Source: Gemmatimonadota bacterium | GTDB lineage: Bacteria; Latescibacterota; UBA2968; UBA8231 | Direction of reading: 5' to 3' | Assembly: GCA_009841115.1 (NCBI GenBank) | Contig: VXML01000046.1 | Coordinates: 104,426 to 168,425, forward strand | DNA length: 64,000 bases | In this document: positions 52,691 through 62,030 of the stretch, in pieces | Numbering within the stretch: the stretch's first letter is position 1 | How the letters are laid out: every line of letters starts with the position of its first letter | Position numbers and translations under genes: made by a program | Notes under the pieces: model-generated | What the model was told of the DNA's origin: nothing | What the model saw: only the letters and a program-made list of their open reading frames with translations | Databases searched by the model: none

Positions 52691-54772
52691 ATGAGACACC
52701 TCTTCCACATCACATGGCTGGTATGCGGCTCGCTGATCCTGATGGCTAGCGCGGGACAAGCCCGCCAAGTACTGAGGATCGGCGGGGAGGGACAGATCTC
52801 GTGGGCGGGGCAGGTTTTGGACGCGGAAGGCATTGAGACGATCGAGCCTGAGCATCGCTCTATCCTCAATCCTAACCTCACCGAGATCGGCACCTCACCG
52901 GCCGATTTGGTCGAATTTGCCAGTGCCGATTTTCCCGGCAGCATTCTGCCACGGCAGGTGGGCGAGGGCGAGAATCTAGCCACTGGTATCTACGCGCGCG
53001 GCGGCGGCATGAGTGCGCCGACGGTCGTCAATCTCGGCCGGGCGCAACTGGAAGAGGTCTTGGCGCAAGTGGCCGCGGAAAAATCCACGGGCAAGGCCTT
53101 CACGCGCCAGCAGAACGACGCTTTGGGCACGCTGCTGGTCATGGATTTGGGGGCTCGCTTTGGGGTCAACCAGATCCGCTTTTTTCCGCGCAACACGGTT
53201 TTTCCCGCGCCGATGACGCCGTTCCAGAGCAATTTTCTCAAGAATTTTGAGGTCCACGTCAACGATGGGCTGGTGCTGACCGAGGGCGGCAATCCAATCT
53301 GGGAGATATTTGAAATCCGCAACAACAACACCCAGGCCGTCACTACAGTCGATATCGAGCCGCCGCGCTATATCCGCTTTGTGCGCTTGAAGGCCACTTC
53401 GTCGATTCCGTTTGAAATAGAAAAGCTGCAAATCTTCGGCGAGGGCTTCCTGCCCACTGTGCGCTATATCTCGCCGATCATTGACATGGGCACGCCGGCC
53501 AATTGGGGCCAGTTGCGCTGGGCACAGGAATTGGTGGGCCAAGCGGACAAGGCGCAAATGCAGATCCGCACTCGCAGTGGCGGCGACCCCTCGCCGCTGT
53601 CCTACACCCGCAAGCAGGTCGGTCTGAGAAACGCCGAGCCAATTCCATTCTCGGTGGAAGACCCGTCCCAGCCTTTGTTGCGGGACGAATTCCTCGGTCT
53701 GCCGCTGAGGGGCGGGCAGACCGATGTTTGGGAGCGTGGCCCAGTGCGAGACGATTTGGCGAATTGGAGCCCCTGGTCGCCGCCCTACGGCATAGAGGAA
53801 GGCACCAGCGAAGCGGGTACGCCGATCCTGTCGCCCTCGCCGCGGCGCTACTTTCAGTTTCGGGTCGACTTTCTCAGCGACGATTTGGGATCGGCCTTTG
53901 TGCTCAAAGATCTCTCGTTTGATTACACCTCGCCACCGTTGGCCGACCGCTTGGTCGGCGAGGTTTTCCCGCGCCAGGTGCCAGCGGCCACGGATATTTC
54001 CTTTGTCTTCGCCCTGAAAGTCGAAATGGAAAATGCTGGACTACAGGGCTTTGACAGCGTCGAAATTGCCACTGTCCAACGAGTGGACCGCATCGAGCGC
54101 ATCGAGATCATCGACGGAGATGGCGAAAAGCGGCTCGACCACGCCTTTGCCGTGCAGGACGATGTGACGGAAGAAGGCGAGGTGGCCATCACTCGTTTGA
54201 CGGATGCGGGTTTTGCGGTGCGCTTTCCGCGCATAGCAGAGGACAACACCGTGCTGAAAATTCACTTTGTCACTCGGGTGTTGTCGTATAGCACATCCTT
54301 TGCGGGTCGGGCCATGCTGCTAGCAGAGGACGAGTTTCAGGGGGTTATTGCTGGCGACGCCGCTCAGTTGGCCGACGCCGATCAGGCCACTCGATCCGGG
54401 GTCACGGTCCTAAGCCCGGCGGTGAATCAGGGCAGCCTGATCGGCAGTTTTTCGCTCGATCGCAATGTGCTAACGCCCAATGGCGACGGGGCCAATGACG
54501 AGTTGGCCCTGTCCTGCGAAGTGCTGGCCGTAGTGGGTACGGCCCGGGTCCGGGTGGATATTTTCGACTTAGCAGGCCGCCGCGTGCGCCATCTTTTCGA
54601 ATTCGACGGGGAGAGCGGCGTGTACGACGCTGTGCGTTTCCCCATGTTGGTATGGGATGGGAAGGATGGGGCGGGCGAACTGGTTCAGCCTGGAATCTAC
54701 CTAGTGCGTCTCGAAGTGGGCGGCGACGCGCGCCAGAGTGCGAGTGCCCGTCCAGTGGGCGTAATTTATTAA
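52691..54772 (+). CDS. secreted protein with discoidin-like region and FlgD-like C-terminal domain
   Basis: This 693-residue protein is a relative of the products of 45910 and 54785. It has a signal peptide (SLILMASAGQA, cleavage near residue 24). A discoidin-like part lies near 140-265 (VMDLGARFGVNQIRFFPRN, IEPPRYIRFVRLKATS, EIEKLQIFGEGFLP). A middle beta domain (GEVFPRQVPAATDISFVFAL near 420-440) precedes the FlgD-like end with NVLTPNGDGANDEL near 594-607, IFDLAGRRVR and QPGIYLVRLEVGG. The last residues GVIY recall AVVY and AVAY in the two relatives. No catalytic motif was seen. It starts 6 bases after the TPR gene. Confidence 0.75.
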   Translation: MRHLFHITWLVCGSLILMASAGQARQVLRIGGEGQISWAGQVLDAEGIETIEPEHRSILNPNLTEIGTSPADLVEFASADFPGSILPRQVGEGENLATGIYARGGGMSAPTVVNLGRAQLEEVLAQVAAEKSTGKAFTRQQNDALGTLLVMDLGARFGVNQIRFFPRNTVFPAPMTPFQSNFLKNFEVHVNDGLVLTEGGNPIWEIFEIRNNNTQAVTTVDIEPPRYIRFVRLKATSSIPFEIEKLQIFGEGFLPTVRYISPIIDMGTPANWGQLRWAQELVGQADKAQMQIRTRSGGDPSPLSYTRKQVGLRNAEPIPFSVEDPSQPLLRDEFLGLPLRGGQTDVWERGPVRDDLANWSPWSPPYGIEEGTSEAGTPILSPSPRRYFQFRVDFLSDDLGSAFVLKDLSFDYTSPPLADRLVGEVFPRQVPAATDISFVFALKVEMENAGLQGFDSVEIATVQRVDRIERIEIIDGDGEKRLDHAFAVQDDVTEEGEVAITRLTDAGFAVRFPRIAEDNTVLKIHFVTRVLSYSTSFAGRAMLLAEDEFQGVIAGDAAQLADADQATRSGVTVLSPAVNQGSLIGSFSLDRNVLTPNGDGANDELALSCEVLAVVGTARVRVDIFDLAGRRVRHLFEFDGESGVYDAVRFPMLVWDGKDGAGELVQPGIYLVRLEVGGDARQSASARPVGVIY

Positions 54773-54784
54773 AAGGAGGCCGCA

Positions 54785-56830
54785 ATGCTGCGCCTAGGAC
54801 TGATGATCTGCGGATTGGGGACTCTAATTAGCACCGCGGCTTGGGGTCGGGCGGAGTTCCACGTCGGTGGTGCTGAGGGCAATGTCTGGCAGGAGCTAGT
54901 CGAAGGCGGAGAGGGGGAGTACGCGGCAGTTGACGCCGAGGGGAATATCGTCGGGGTCTTCCCCGTCTCCTCGGTGTCGCTGGAGCCGGTGGCCGATCCT
55001 TTGATGAAGGACTCCGGCAAAGTAGTTATGATCGATTTCGTCGACAATACCCTGCGGCCGGTTTTGATTGATCCTGCGGAAAATCTGTCGCTGTCCATTT
55101 TCGAAAGGGGGGGCGACATCAACACCAGCATATCTGTTGGGTACACCAAAGAGGAGAGAAAGACCGTCGAACCAATCGTCGACGGCAATATCGAAACAGC
55201 GACACTGCGCCCCGTGGATGTCTCGCCGCGCCTCGCTGGAGTCAACATCGCCAATGTCAAGAATATAGTGGTCAACTTAGGAGCCGAGTTGCCCATCAAC
55301 CGCATTCGCTTCTATCCGCGGCCGGGGTTTGAGGACAATTACTTGGCTTGGTACGAAATTAGCGCGGCCGACGCCACGGCGCCCTTTGTGGACCTGCCTG
55401 GTCAGCAACGTCCAGGCAAGCGCTGGTACCACGACATAAGCCGCGCGCTCGGCGCGAAAAATGATCCGGCCTTTGACATCTTGGAGCGGGATCTGGAAAA
55501 CCTCGACGTGATAGTAGATTACCGCTTCCCAACGCGCGACCTAAAGTGGGTTGGCATTCGGCCCTTGGACCCCGAGCGCACTTGGGAGATCGCCGAGCTC
55601 GAGATTTACGGCGAAGGTTTTGTCACCCACACTGAGTACCGCATGCCCATCCTCGACTTTGGTCGTCCGGTGTCCTGGAGCAAGATCCGCTGGCGCGGTG
55701 CCATGCCCGAGGGTACACAAATTCAGTTGCGTACCCGCACCGGCAATACGCCGCAGCCCAACCGGTTCTTCAGCATTGAGCGGACGGGCAATTTCGTCGA
55801 GGTCGATCGCAAGGACTACGACCTAGCTTTCAGCGCCGGGTCTTTCAGCGACGTGACTAGGAGTATCGATGCAGAGAACTGGAGTTCCTGGTCGCCGCCC
55901 TACGACTTTGCAAGCGGTCTCCGCGACGAGGCCGTTTCGGCCGCAGCTTGGACGGATGGCACACCACTGATGTCGCCTGGGCCGAGCCGCTATTTGCAAC
56001 TCGAGATCGTCTTAACTGCCGACCGCGACCAAGCGCCCCGCATCGACGAGTTGTCGCTGCTTTTTGGCGAGGAATCGGCGGCCCGGGACGTAATCGCCGA
56101 GGTCTGGCCGATCGAGACGGAGAGTTTTGCGCCCCACACCTTTACGTATGTGGTGCGACCCCTCCTCGAAGAGAACAATACCGGGTTCGACCGCTTGGAA
56201 ATTGCGACCCAGACTCGGGCTGAAGCCGTGCGGGCCGTGCTGGTGGATGGGGTGGACACAACGGCGGATTTTCCGCCCGAGATCCAAGACGATCGCATCG
56301 TGGTGGGCTTTGAATTGCTGCGGGGGGTAGAGGATAGCGAGAAGCGGGTCGAGGTGGTCTTTGACGCCAAGGTGCTGCGCTTTGGCACCGAGTTCAGCGG
56401 CTGGGTCTATAACAGCGCCGAGCCAGCCTTGAAGCAGCAGGTAAAGGCGGGTAACGCGACCTTCCGCTTTGGCGGGGACGTGCTTTCGGTCAACACGCCC
56501 ATGGGTGGAGATCTGATCAGCGATCTGCGGGTGATGCCGCCGACTTTTACGCCCAATGGCGACGGCGTCAACGACCGCGTGCGCATTGCCCACGATGTGC
56601 GCAACTTGGGCACCTTGCGGCAGCTAGAGGTGCAGATCTTCGACCTAGCCGGACGCCTAGTGGCAGATGTGGCCGGAACTGGAACTCAAAGTGGCGTTTT
56701 TGAGCACCAGTGGGATGGGCGAGATGCGGGGGGGGAAGTGGTTGCGCCCGGAATATACGTGTACAAAATATCGCTCGATACAGACCAGGGCAGCCAAGCG
56801 GCCAGTGGTCTGGTTGCCGTGGCCTATTGA
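54785..56830 (+). CDS. secreted protein with discoidin-like region and FlgD-like C-terminal domain
   Basis: This 681-residue protein is clearly related to the upstream product. It has a signal peptide (GLGTLISTAAWGRA). The discoidin-like region near 158-280 has VVNLGAELPINRIRFYPRPG and WEIAELEIYGEGFVTHTEYR. The shared core is RIRW-GAMPEGTQIQLRTRTGN near 310-330 and WSSWSPPYDF near 365. The FlgD-like tail has PTFTPNGDGVNDRV near 588-601, IFDLAGRLV and APGIYVYKISLDTD, ending GLVAVAY. AAAAGGAGG precedes the ATG. The paralog 2 gene follows 32 bases later. The two proteins in a row look like the product of a duplication. Confidence 0.77.
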   Translation: MLRLGLMICGLGTLISTAAWGRAEFHVGGAEGNVWQELVEGGEGEYAAVDAEGNIVGVFPVSSVSLEPVADPLMKDSGKVVMIDFVDNTLRPVLIDPAENLSLSIFERGGDINTSISVGYTKEERKTVEPIVDGNIETATLRPVDVSPRLAGVNIANVKNIVVNLGAELPINRIRFYPRPGFEDNYLAWYEISAADATAPFVDLPGQQRPGKRWYHDISRALGAKNDPAFDILERDLENLDVIVDYRFPTRDLKWVGIRPLDPERTWEIAELEIYGEGFVTHTEYRMPILDFGRPVSWSKIRWRGAMPEGTQIQLRTRTGNTPQPNRFFSIERTGNFVEVDRKDYDLAFSAGSFSDVTRSIDAENWSSWSPPYDFASGLRDEAVSAAAWTDGTPLMSPGPSRYLQLEIVLTADRDQAPRIDELSLLFGEESAARDVIAEVWPIETESFAPHTFTYVVRPLLEENNTGFDRLEIATQTRAEAVRAVLVDGVDTTADFPPEIQDDRIVVGFELLRGVEDSEKRVEVVFDAKVLRFGTEFSGWVYNSAEPALKQQVKAGNATFRFGGDVLSVNTPMGGDLISDLRVMPPTFTPNGDGVNDRVRIAHDVRNLGTLRQLEVQIFDLAGRLVADVAGTGTQSGVFEHQWDGRDAGGEVVAPGIYVYKISLDTDQGSQAASGLVAVAY

Positions 56831-56862
56831 CGAGGCCGGCCATTTACCGGAGAAAGTTCGCG

Positions 56863-59595
56863 TTGAGACAGCAGCGCAACATACTCAGGGGGATCTTACT
56901 TCTGGCCATAGTCGCAGAGGCGACTTGGAGTCAGCAGCCCGACTACGGCTCGCGCTTGGGGGTCGGGCAGGGCACTGCGACTAATTTCCGGCCCCAAGGG
57001 GCCCAGGGGATGTTGGACGCGATCGACCCGGCGGTGCGGCGCTGGTACGTGCCGCAGGAACTCTTCGCCGAATACCGCTGGCGCCAGTGGGAATACACCA
57101 ACTACGCCCGCTCTCCCTACCAGCGCTATATAAACGCCGATATAGAGGGGAGCTATTTCTACGATCTCTACGGTAATTTCATCAATCAGGGGTGGCTAGT
57201 CTACAATACGTCCCAGGAAAGGCCGCAAGAATTTGGCAACGTCGTATTTCAATCTAGCCGTTTTGACCGATGGTTTTCCGGGGTGGTGGTGGCCGCAGAC
57301 CAGAAGGGTTCGTATTTCTATGCGCTGACAGTGAGCCGCGACCTGCGCACGACCTTGACGCCCATGACCTTTTCCAAGGCGCGGCTGGACGGGGTGCAGG
57401 CTGACTTGGCCTCGGACAAATACGAGGGCACGCTGATTTATTCGCGCATCAGCGGTCCGCGGGGGGTCCGGGGACGCGAGGTGCGGCGAACGAGCGCTAC
57501 TACCTTGTTCGGGGGGCGCTTTACAGCCCAAGTGGGCGACTTCACTGAGATGGGGATTCACATGGTGAATGCCCATCAAGCGAATGCGCTAACGGACCGG
57601 GATTTTTTTAAGAATATGATCACCGGTGCGCTGACCGAGAGGCAAAATTTTCAGGGGACCAGCCAAGCAGTGACCGCGGCTGGCCTGTTCGGAGGGGCCC
57701 AAGGAGGGACCGTGGGCTCGAATGCGATAACTGGAATCCAGATTGTGTTGCGCGACGATTCGCCCGAGGACGGCGTCGGTGGGGCGGCCTTTTTCCCGAC
57801 CGGCTCCGATCTGCTCATCACCTACAGGGACGGCAGCGTCGATCGCGGCAGAGATATAGGCTTAGAACCACTGGTCGAAGGGGGGCTGACAGAGCGGGGC
57901 TTTATCTCGGCCAACGGCAGCGAAGAGATCCGGCTGTTCTACGATTTTGGCAAGTCCGATTTTACCAACCGGGCCAGTGGCGAAGTAGGCGAAATCGTCG
58001 GGGTGGAGTTTCGCTTGGTCGTGGCCAACGACTACCAGATCTGGATGACATCGAACAACCAACTCGATGTATCGGGCAATCCAGTGCTGCTGCTAGTGGA
58101 CCAAGCGCGAGGCAATATCCACGACCTGACCAATTTGCGCACCGTCAGCTTTGAATATGGCCTGCCCACGGCTACCCATATCTTGGGGGGTACGCTTGCA
58201 GTGAACGAGGTACTCGGTTTCGACTTGTACGGCGAGTACGACCTGAGCTGGAGCTACCGCAAGTATCCCAATGTGCTGGAGAATAAGCACAGAGCTTCTT
58301 CGGGCATCAAAGGCCGTCCCAACGCACCGGCTTGGATGGTGAACGCGTCCAAGCCGGCCGAGCCGTTCTTTTTTTACGGCGAGGCCTACAGCATGGATCC
58401 CTTCTACAATACCCAGGCATTTGTCGCCGCAGGTGGCGGCCAGATCGACTACAGTGCCGACCGGGACCGCGTGGAACTGGTTGAGGACAACGACGATCAA
58501 GACCGAGTCCCCGACGCCTTTCGCAGCGACTGGGTGCAGCCGGATTTGCAGGTCTTCCCAGGGTGGGACCAGAACAACGACTTTGTACCGGATCTCAACC
58601 AGAACGACAATAGAGTTAAGATCAACAATACGCCCGACTACGAAGAGCCCTTCATGCGCTTTGGCGTCGATCGGCCGGAGTTTTTGTTCGGGGTGGACAT
58701 GAACAACAATTTCTGGGTTGATCAGTACGAAAACGACGAGGAACCCGACTACCCCTACCGACGCGACCATCGGGGCTACAACGCGTACGGCGGTGTATAT
58801 CTGACGCCACAACTGCGGCTGATGGCCGGGGTATTGCGCGAGGGGCTGATCTCTTCAGACCAAAAGAACCACGGTACCTACGCGGTGCTCAACTACGACG
58901 GGCTGTCACCACGCTACGGCCGCCTGCGGATCTTTGAGATGGCCAAGCGGGTAGAGGACGACATCCCCAACCCGCTGTTGCAGTGGGCCCCGGACAATAC
59001 GATCCGGGGTGGAGCCCTGACCCCGTTGGACGATCCGCTCTTGGGACGCGACACCTGGGTGAACCAGTTCTTTGTCGGCCATAGTCTGAGAACGGCTTCG
59101 CTTCTTTTGCTGAGCAAATTGAACTATGTGTACTTCCACCAACGGCTGGACGAGGCGCAGCGGCAGCGATTGGGGCTGGACGAGACCGACTTTTTCTTTG
59201 GTCTCATCAACAAGGCTAGGTACGAGTACGAGTGGGGTAGGCTGATTGTTGAGCCGCGTTGGAAAAGCGAGTTCCGCAAGCAGAGCCGCACGTTGTTTGA
59301 GGCGGGCCAGCACACCAGTCTGATGGAATTGTTCGGTGCCTTGGCGCGGATGCAGCTTTTAGAGGTGACGCAAGTGCAGGCGGGGATGGAATACGTGTGG
59401 TTCGACGACTTTGACGACGACTTCAATGATTTCAACTCCCTGACGGTGGGGCTGCAATTCGTCAATACGTCGGCCTATCAAGGCTACAGCATCCGGTTAT
59501 TGACGGGCATCGTCTTGGAGCGCAAGGATTTCAAAGAGCGTCAAGCGATAAATACAACGCAGGCGTTTATTACAATTTACGCGGGACTGGAGTGA
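56863..59595 (+). CDS. large predicted outer-membrane protein, paralog 2
   Basis: This 910-residue protein is a paralog of the product at 49079, with the same landmarks in the same order: PAVRRWYVPQEL, WRQWEYTNYAR, TTLTPMTFSKARLDGVQ, VLRDDSPEDGVGGAAFFP, NDYQIWMTSNNQ, and the Asp/Asn-rich segment. It ends ITIYAGLE. About 25 extra residues lie near 255-280 (LTERQNFQGTSQAVTAAGLF). I chose the TTG at 56863, which has GGAGAAAG 6 bases upstream and gives a signal peptide (GILLLAIVAEATWS). The open frame extends further up, but only inside the previous gene. Function is unknown. Confidence 0.7.
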   Translation: MRQQRNILRGILLLAIVAEATWSQQPDYGSRLGVGQGTATNFRPQGAQGMLDAIDPAVRRWYVPQELFAEYRWRQWEYTNYARSPYQRYINADIEGSYFYDLYGNFINQGWLVYNTSQERPQEFGNVVFQSSRFDRWFSGVVVAADQKGSYFYALTVSRDLRTTLTPMTFSKARLDGVQADLASDKYEGTLIYSRISGPRGVRGREVRRTSATTLFGGRFTAQVGDFTEMGIHMVNAHQANALTDRDFFKNMITGALTERQNFQGTSQAVTAAGLFGGAQGGTVGSNAITGIQIVLRDDSPEDGVGGAAFFPTGSDLLITYRDGSVDRGRDIGLEPLVEGGLTERGFISANGSEEIRLFYDFGKSDFTNRASGEVGEIVGVEFRLVVANDYQIWMTSNNQLDVSGNPVLLLVDQARGNIHDLTNLRTVSFEYGLPTATHILGGTLAVNEVLGFDLYGEYDLSWSYRKYPNVLENKHRASSGIKGRPNAPAWMVNASKPAEPFFFYGEAYSMDPFYNTQAFVAAGGGQIDYSADRDRVELVEDNDDQDRVPDAFRSDWVQPDLQVFPGWDQNNDFVPDLNQNDNRVKINNTPDYEEPFMRFGVDRPEFLFGVDMNNNFWVDQYENDEEPDYPYRRDHRGYNAYGGVYLTPQLRLMAGVLREGLISSDQKNHGTYAVLNYDGLSPRYGRLRIFEMAKRVEDDIPNPLLQWAPDNTIRGGALTPLDDPLLGRDTWVNQFFVGHSLRTASLLLLSKLNYVYFHQRLDEAQRQRLGLDETDFFFGLINKARYEYEWGRLIVEPRWKSEFRKQSRTLFEAGQHTSLMELFGALARMQLLEVTQVQAGMEYVWFDDFDDDFNDFNSLTVGLQFVNTSAYQGYSIRLLTGIVLERKDFKERQAINTTQAFITIYAGLE

Positions 59596-59751
59596 TTGGT
59601 CGTTAGAGGTCAATAATCTACTGTAAACACTGAATTTATTGAGATTTTACAGCAAGAGAGCGACATTTTTATTTGCTTTTGGGTACTCAATGAATTAAGT
59701 ATTTGGCACTATCATCCACTTTCGCCACCCTATGTAAAGGAGGGTATTATC

Positions 59752-60663
59752 ATGCGGAAACTGTTCTTGGTGTTAGGGATAGGGATTGCATCTATTGCCC
59801 AAGCCCACGATCCACCTGACTTGCTGCTGCTCGCAGTGCAGTTCCCCGATACCAATGTGCCGGTAATCGACGGATTCGACGACGACTGGTCTGCCATTCC
59901 CGTCGACCAGTATGGCATTTTCGCCGAGACGACCTATCCGGTGGGTGCTTCGACCCGAGAGGGGAGAGCGCTGGAATTTGCCTCGCAGGGTGAGATTGAT
60001 CCCAGCGATATGAATTTCCGCCATTTGATCGGCTGGAGCGATAGCCAGAATATGTTCTACGTCACTACCTCGGTATACGACAATTTGCACGTGACCAACC
60101 GCCAGGACCCGGGCAGGTTCTACTGGGATGACAGCTATGAGATGGGGCTCAACGCCGACCACACCAATATCGACGACCAGAACTCAGGGGATATCGCCAA
60201 CGGGTTCTACTACAAGTACGCGCTGCCGCCCAAGGACGGTGCCTTTGAGTTCTTTAGGCCCAACCTCAATTTGCCGTGGCTAGTCAACGGCACGCGCTAC
60301 GTCGAAATCGCCTGGAGCTTTACGGGCGAGGAGTTCGGCGAGAGCACGTATATCTACGAAATCCGCATTCTGCCGATCGCGCAGATGCCCCTGAGCGAAG
60401 AAGCCACCGAGGATCAGGTAGTGGTTTGGGATTTCGAGGAAGGGCAGATCATCCACTGGGGCAATATGGTGACCGACGTCGATGTGCTCACCGGCGACGA
60501 CGATTATCGCCATGGCCAGTGGAGTACCAGCCCTGGGGGGACGGCTGGCAGACCAGTGAGCGATGTGTTCCTCTCACCCATAGACCCCGGCATCGAATGG
60601 GGCGAACCGACCACCGCGGTAGAAGCGGAGAGTTGGGGGCGGATTAAGGCTCAGTACCAGTAG
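59752..60663 (+). CDS. secreted CBM9-like protein with TAVExxSWGxIK tail
   Basis: This 303-residue protein has a signal peptide (LVLGIGIASIAQA, cleavage near residue 18). A CBM9-like domain follows: VPVIDGFDDDWSAIPV near 36-51, LIGWSDSQNMFYVTTSVYD near 92-110, FYWDDSYEMGL near 123-133 and RYVEIAWSFTGEEFG. The final residues are TTAVEAESWGRIKAQYQ, matching the tail of the small protein at 43421. AAAGGAGGG precedes the ATG. It has its own 156-base upstream spacer, holding a CTGTAAA...TTTACAG inverted repeat near 59621-59653, and a strong terminator behind, so it is likely transcribed alone. Confidence 0.75.
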   Translation: MRKLFLVLGIGIASIAQAHDPPDLLLLAVQFPDTNVPVIDGFDDDWSAIPVDQYGIFAETTYPVGASTREGRALEFASQGEIDPSDMNFRHLIGWSDSQNMFYVTTSVYDNLHVTNRQDPGRFYWDDSYEMGLNADHTNIDDQNSGDIANGFYYKYALPPKDGAFEFFRPNLNLPWLVNGTRYVEIAWSFTGEEFGESTYIYEIRILPIAQMPLSEEATEDQVVVWDFEEGQIIHWGNMVTDVDVLTGDDDYRHGQWSTSPGGTAGRPVSDVFLSPIDPGIEWGEPTTAVEAESWGRIKAQYQ

Positions 60664-60690
60664 TAAGCCTACGAGTATTGGCCGAGTAGC

Positions 60691-60726
60691 AGAGAGCCCG
60701 TCTTTCTAGGCGGGCTCTCTTTTTTT
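60691..60726 (+). terminator. rho-independent terminator
   Basis: The 10-bp stem AGAGAGCCCG / CGGGCTCTCT around a 10-base loop (TCTTTCTAGG) is followed by a run of T (60721-60726). It lies 27 bases after the CBM9-like gene and 20 bases before the ABC importer gene, separating the two units. Confidence 0.93.
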
Positions 60727-60746
60727 CGCACAACGGGCACGACACT

Positions 60747-62030
60747 ATGCGATTTTTGCGCTTGGGAGGACTGGCGGCCATCGCCCTCAGCGTCTTGATC
60801 GGCGCTAGTCAGTTTCGCCTGTACCCCACCGAAGACGTGCTGACCATCTGGGTCAGAGGTACGCCCGAACAAACGGCCATCTATCGCCAGATCATCGACG
60901 AGTTCCGCACCCTGAACCCGGAGGCCAAGCTGCGGGTGGAGGTGATGCCAGCGCGGCGCTTTGTGCAAAAACTTTTGGCCGGCATTGACGCGGGGCACGC
61001 GCCCGATGTGTTCAATTTGCACTGGAGAGATATGCCACAAGTGTCTAGCACCGGCCAGCTTTTGCCCCTAGATGAGCTGGTCAATCGCCACGGGATTGAC
61101 CGCGACGACTACTACCCGGTAGGGCTGCGGGCCTATACCTATCGAGGCGTTCTCTACGGCCTGCCGGTCAAAGGATCGACCATTTCCTGCTATTACAATA
61201 TGGACCTCTTCGACCGCTACGGGGTGGACTATCCGACCGACGACTGGACCTGGGAGGAACTGGTGGAGAAAGCCCAGAAGCTGACGGTCGATGAAGACGG
61301 TGACGGCATGACGGATATCTACGGGCTGACGCCCTACGATATTGCCAACTACGTGTGGAGTGCGGGCGGGGATTTTCTGCGGCAGGAGGACGGGCGTTGG
61401 GTGTCTAATCTGGACGATCCCAAGGTGCTCCTAGGTACGCAATTTTACGTGGATCTCTACTTTGAGAACAAAGTGAGTCCACCGCGGCCGGGAATGCGCA
61501 GCGACAACCCGATGAGCACCTTCACGTTTGAGGCCGGAAGAGTGGCCATGGCCATCACCGGTCCGTGGCGCATACCGGATTACCAACTGCTAGATCGCTT
61601 TCGCTGGAATCTGGCACTGGTTCCCGAGGGGCCGGGCGGGCGGCAGACGCGCTACGCTGGCTCGGGTTTTTCAATCTGGAAGGACACGCCGCAACCCGAG
61701 GCCGCTTGGAAACTGATCGAGTTTCTAGTGGGGCCTGAGTCCATGGCCAAGATGGCGGTTTTGGGCAGCGATTTGCCGCCGCAGCGCTCAGTGGCCAGAA
61801 CCGCCTTCCTGCGCGAGGACACGCCGTGGGACGAAGAGGTCTTTGTGCGGGCCATGGACTACGAGGTGCAGATCTTTCCGCAGGAGGTATGGTGGGAAGA
61901 TCTGTTCCGGCGCATGCAGGATGAATTGGACGCGGCTTTGGCGGGCCGGGAGACGGTGGAGGAATCGCTGCGGCAGGCCCACGAAGTGACCAACGCCTAT
62001 CTGGATCGGATCTACAGGGAAGCACCATGA
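60747..62030 (+). CDS. carbohydrate ABC transporter substrate-binding protein
   Basis: This 427-residue protein belongs to the family 1 solute-binding proteins (MalE/UgpB type). An N-terminal hydrophobic segment (GGLAAIALSVLIGA) is a signal peptide or uncleaved anchor; no lipobox Cys is seen. Core motifs are LTIWVRGTPEQTAIYRQIID near 32-51, AGHAPDVFNLHWRDM near 81-95, YRGVLYGLPVKGSTISCYYN near 131-150 and DWTWEELVEKAQKL near 166-179. FEAGRVAMAITGPWRIPDY near 256-274 is also typical. It delivers sugars or related solutes to the two permeases that follow. The stop overlaps the permease start (ATGA). Confidence 0.92.
   Translation: MRFLRLGGLAAIALSVLIGASQFRLYPTEDVLTIWVRGTPEQTAIYRQIIDEFRTLNPEAKLRVEVMPARRFVQKLLAGIDAGHAPDVFNLHWRDMPQVSSTGQLLPLDELVNRHGIDRDDYYPVGLRAYTYRGVLYGLPVKGSTISCYYNMDLFDRYGVDYPTDDWTWEELVEKAQKLTVDEDGDGMTDIYGLTPYDIANYVWSAGGDFLRQEDGRWVSNLDDPKVLLGTQFYVDLYFENKVSPPRPGMRSDNPMSTFTFEAGRVAMAITGPWRIPDYQLLDRFRWNLALVPEGPGGRQTRYAGSGFSIWKDTPQPEAAWKLIEFLVGPESMAKMAVLGSDLPPQRSVARTAFLREDTPWDEEVFVRAMDYEVQIFPQEVWWEDLFRRMQDELDAALAGRETVEESLRQAHEVTNAYLDRIYREAP

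Noticed and set aside
56710..56862. Longer N-terminus for outer-membrane paralog 2
   Set aside because: It lies inside the preceding gene, lacks a signal peptide, and is bettered by the TTG at 56863 with GGAGAAAG upstream.
59703..59720. Possible second sigma-54 promoter (TGGCACTATC) before the CBM9-like gene
   Set aside because: The GG of the -24 box is present, but the GC of the -12 box is missing at the required 10-base distance.
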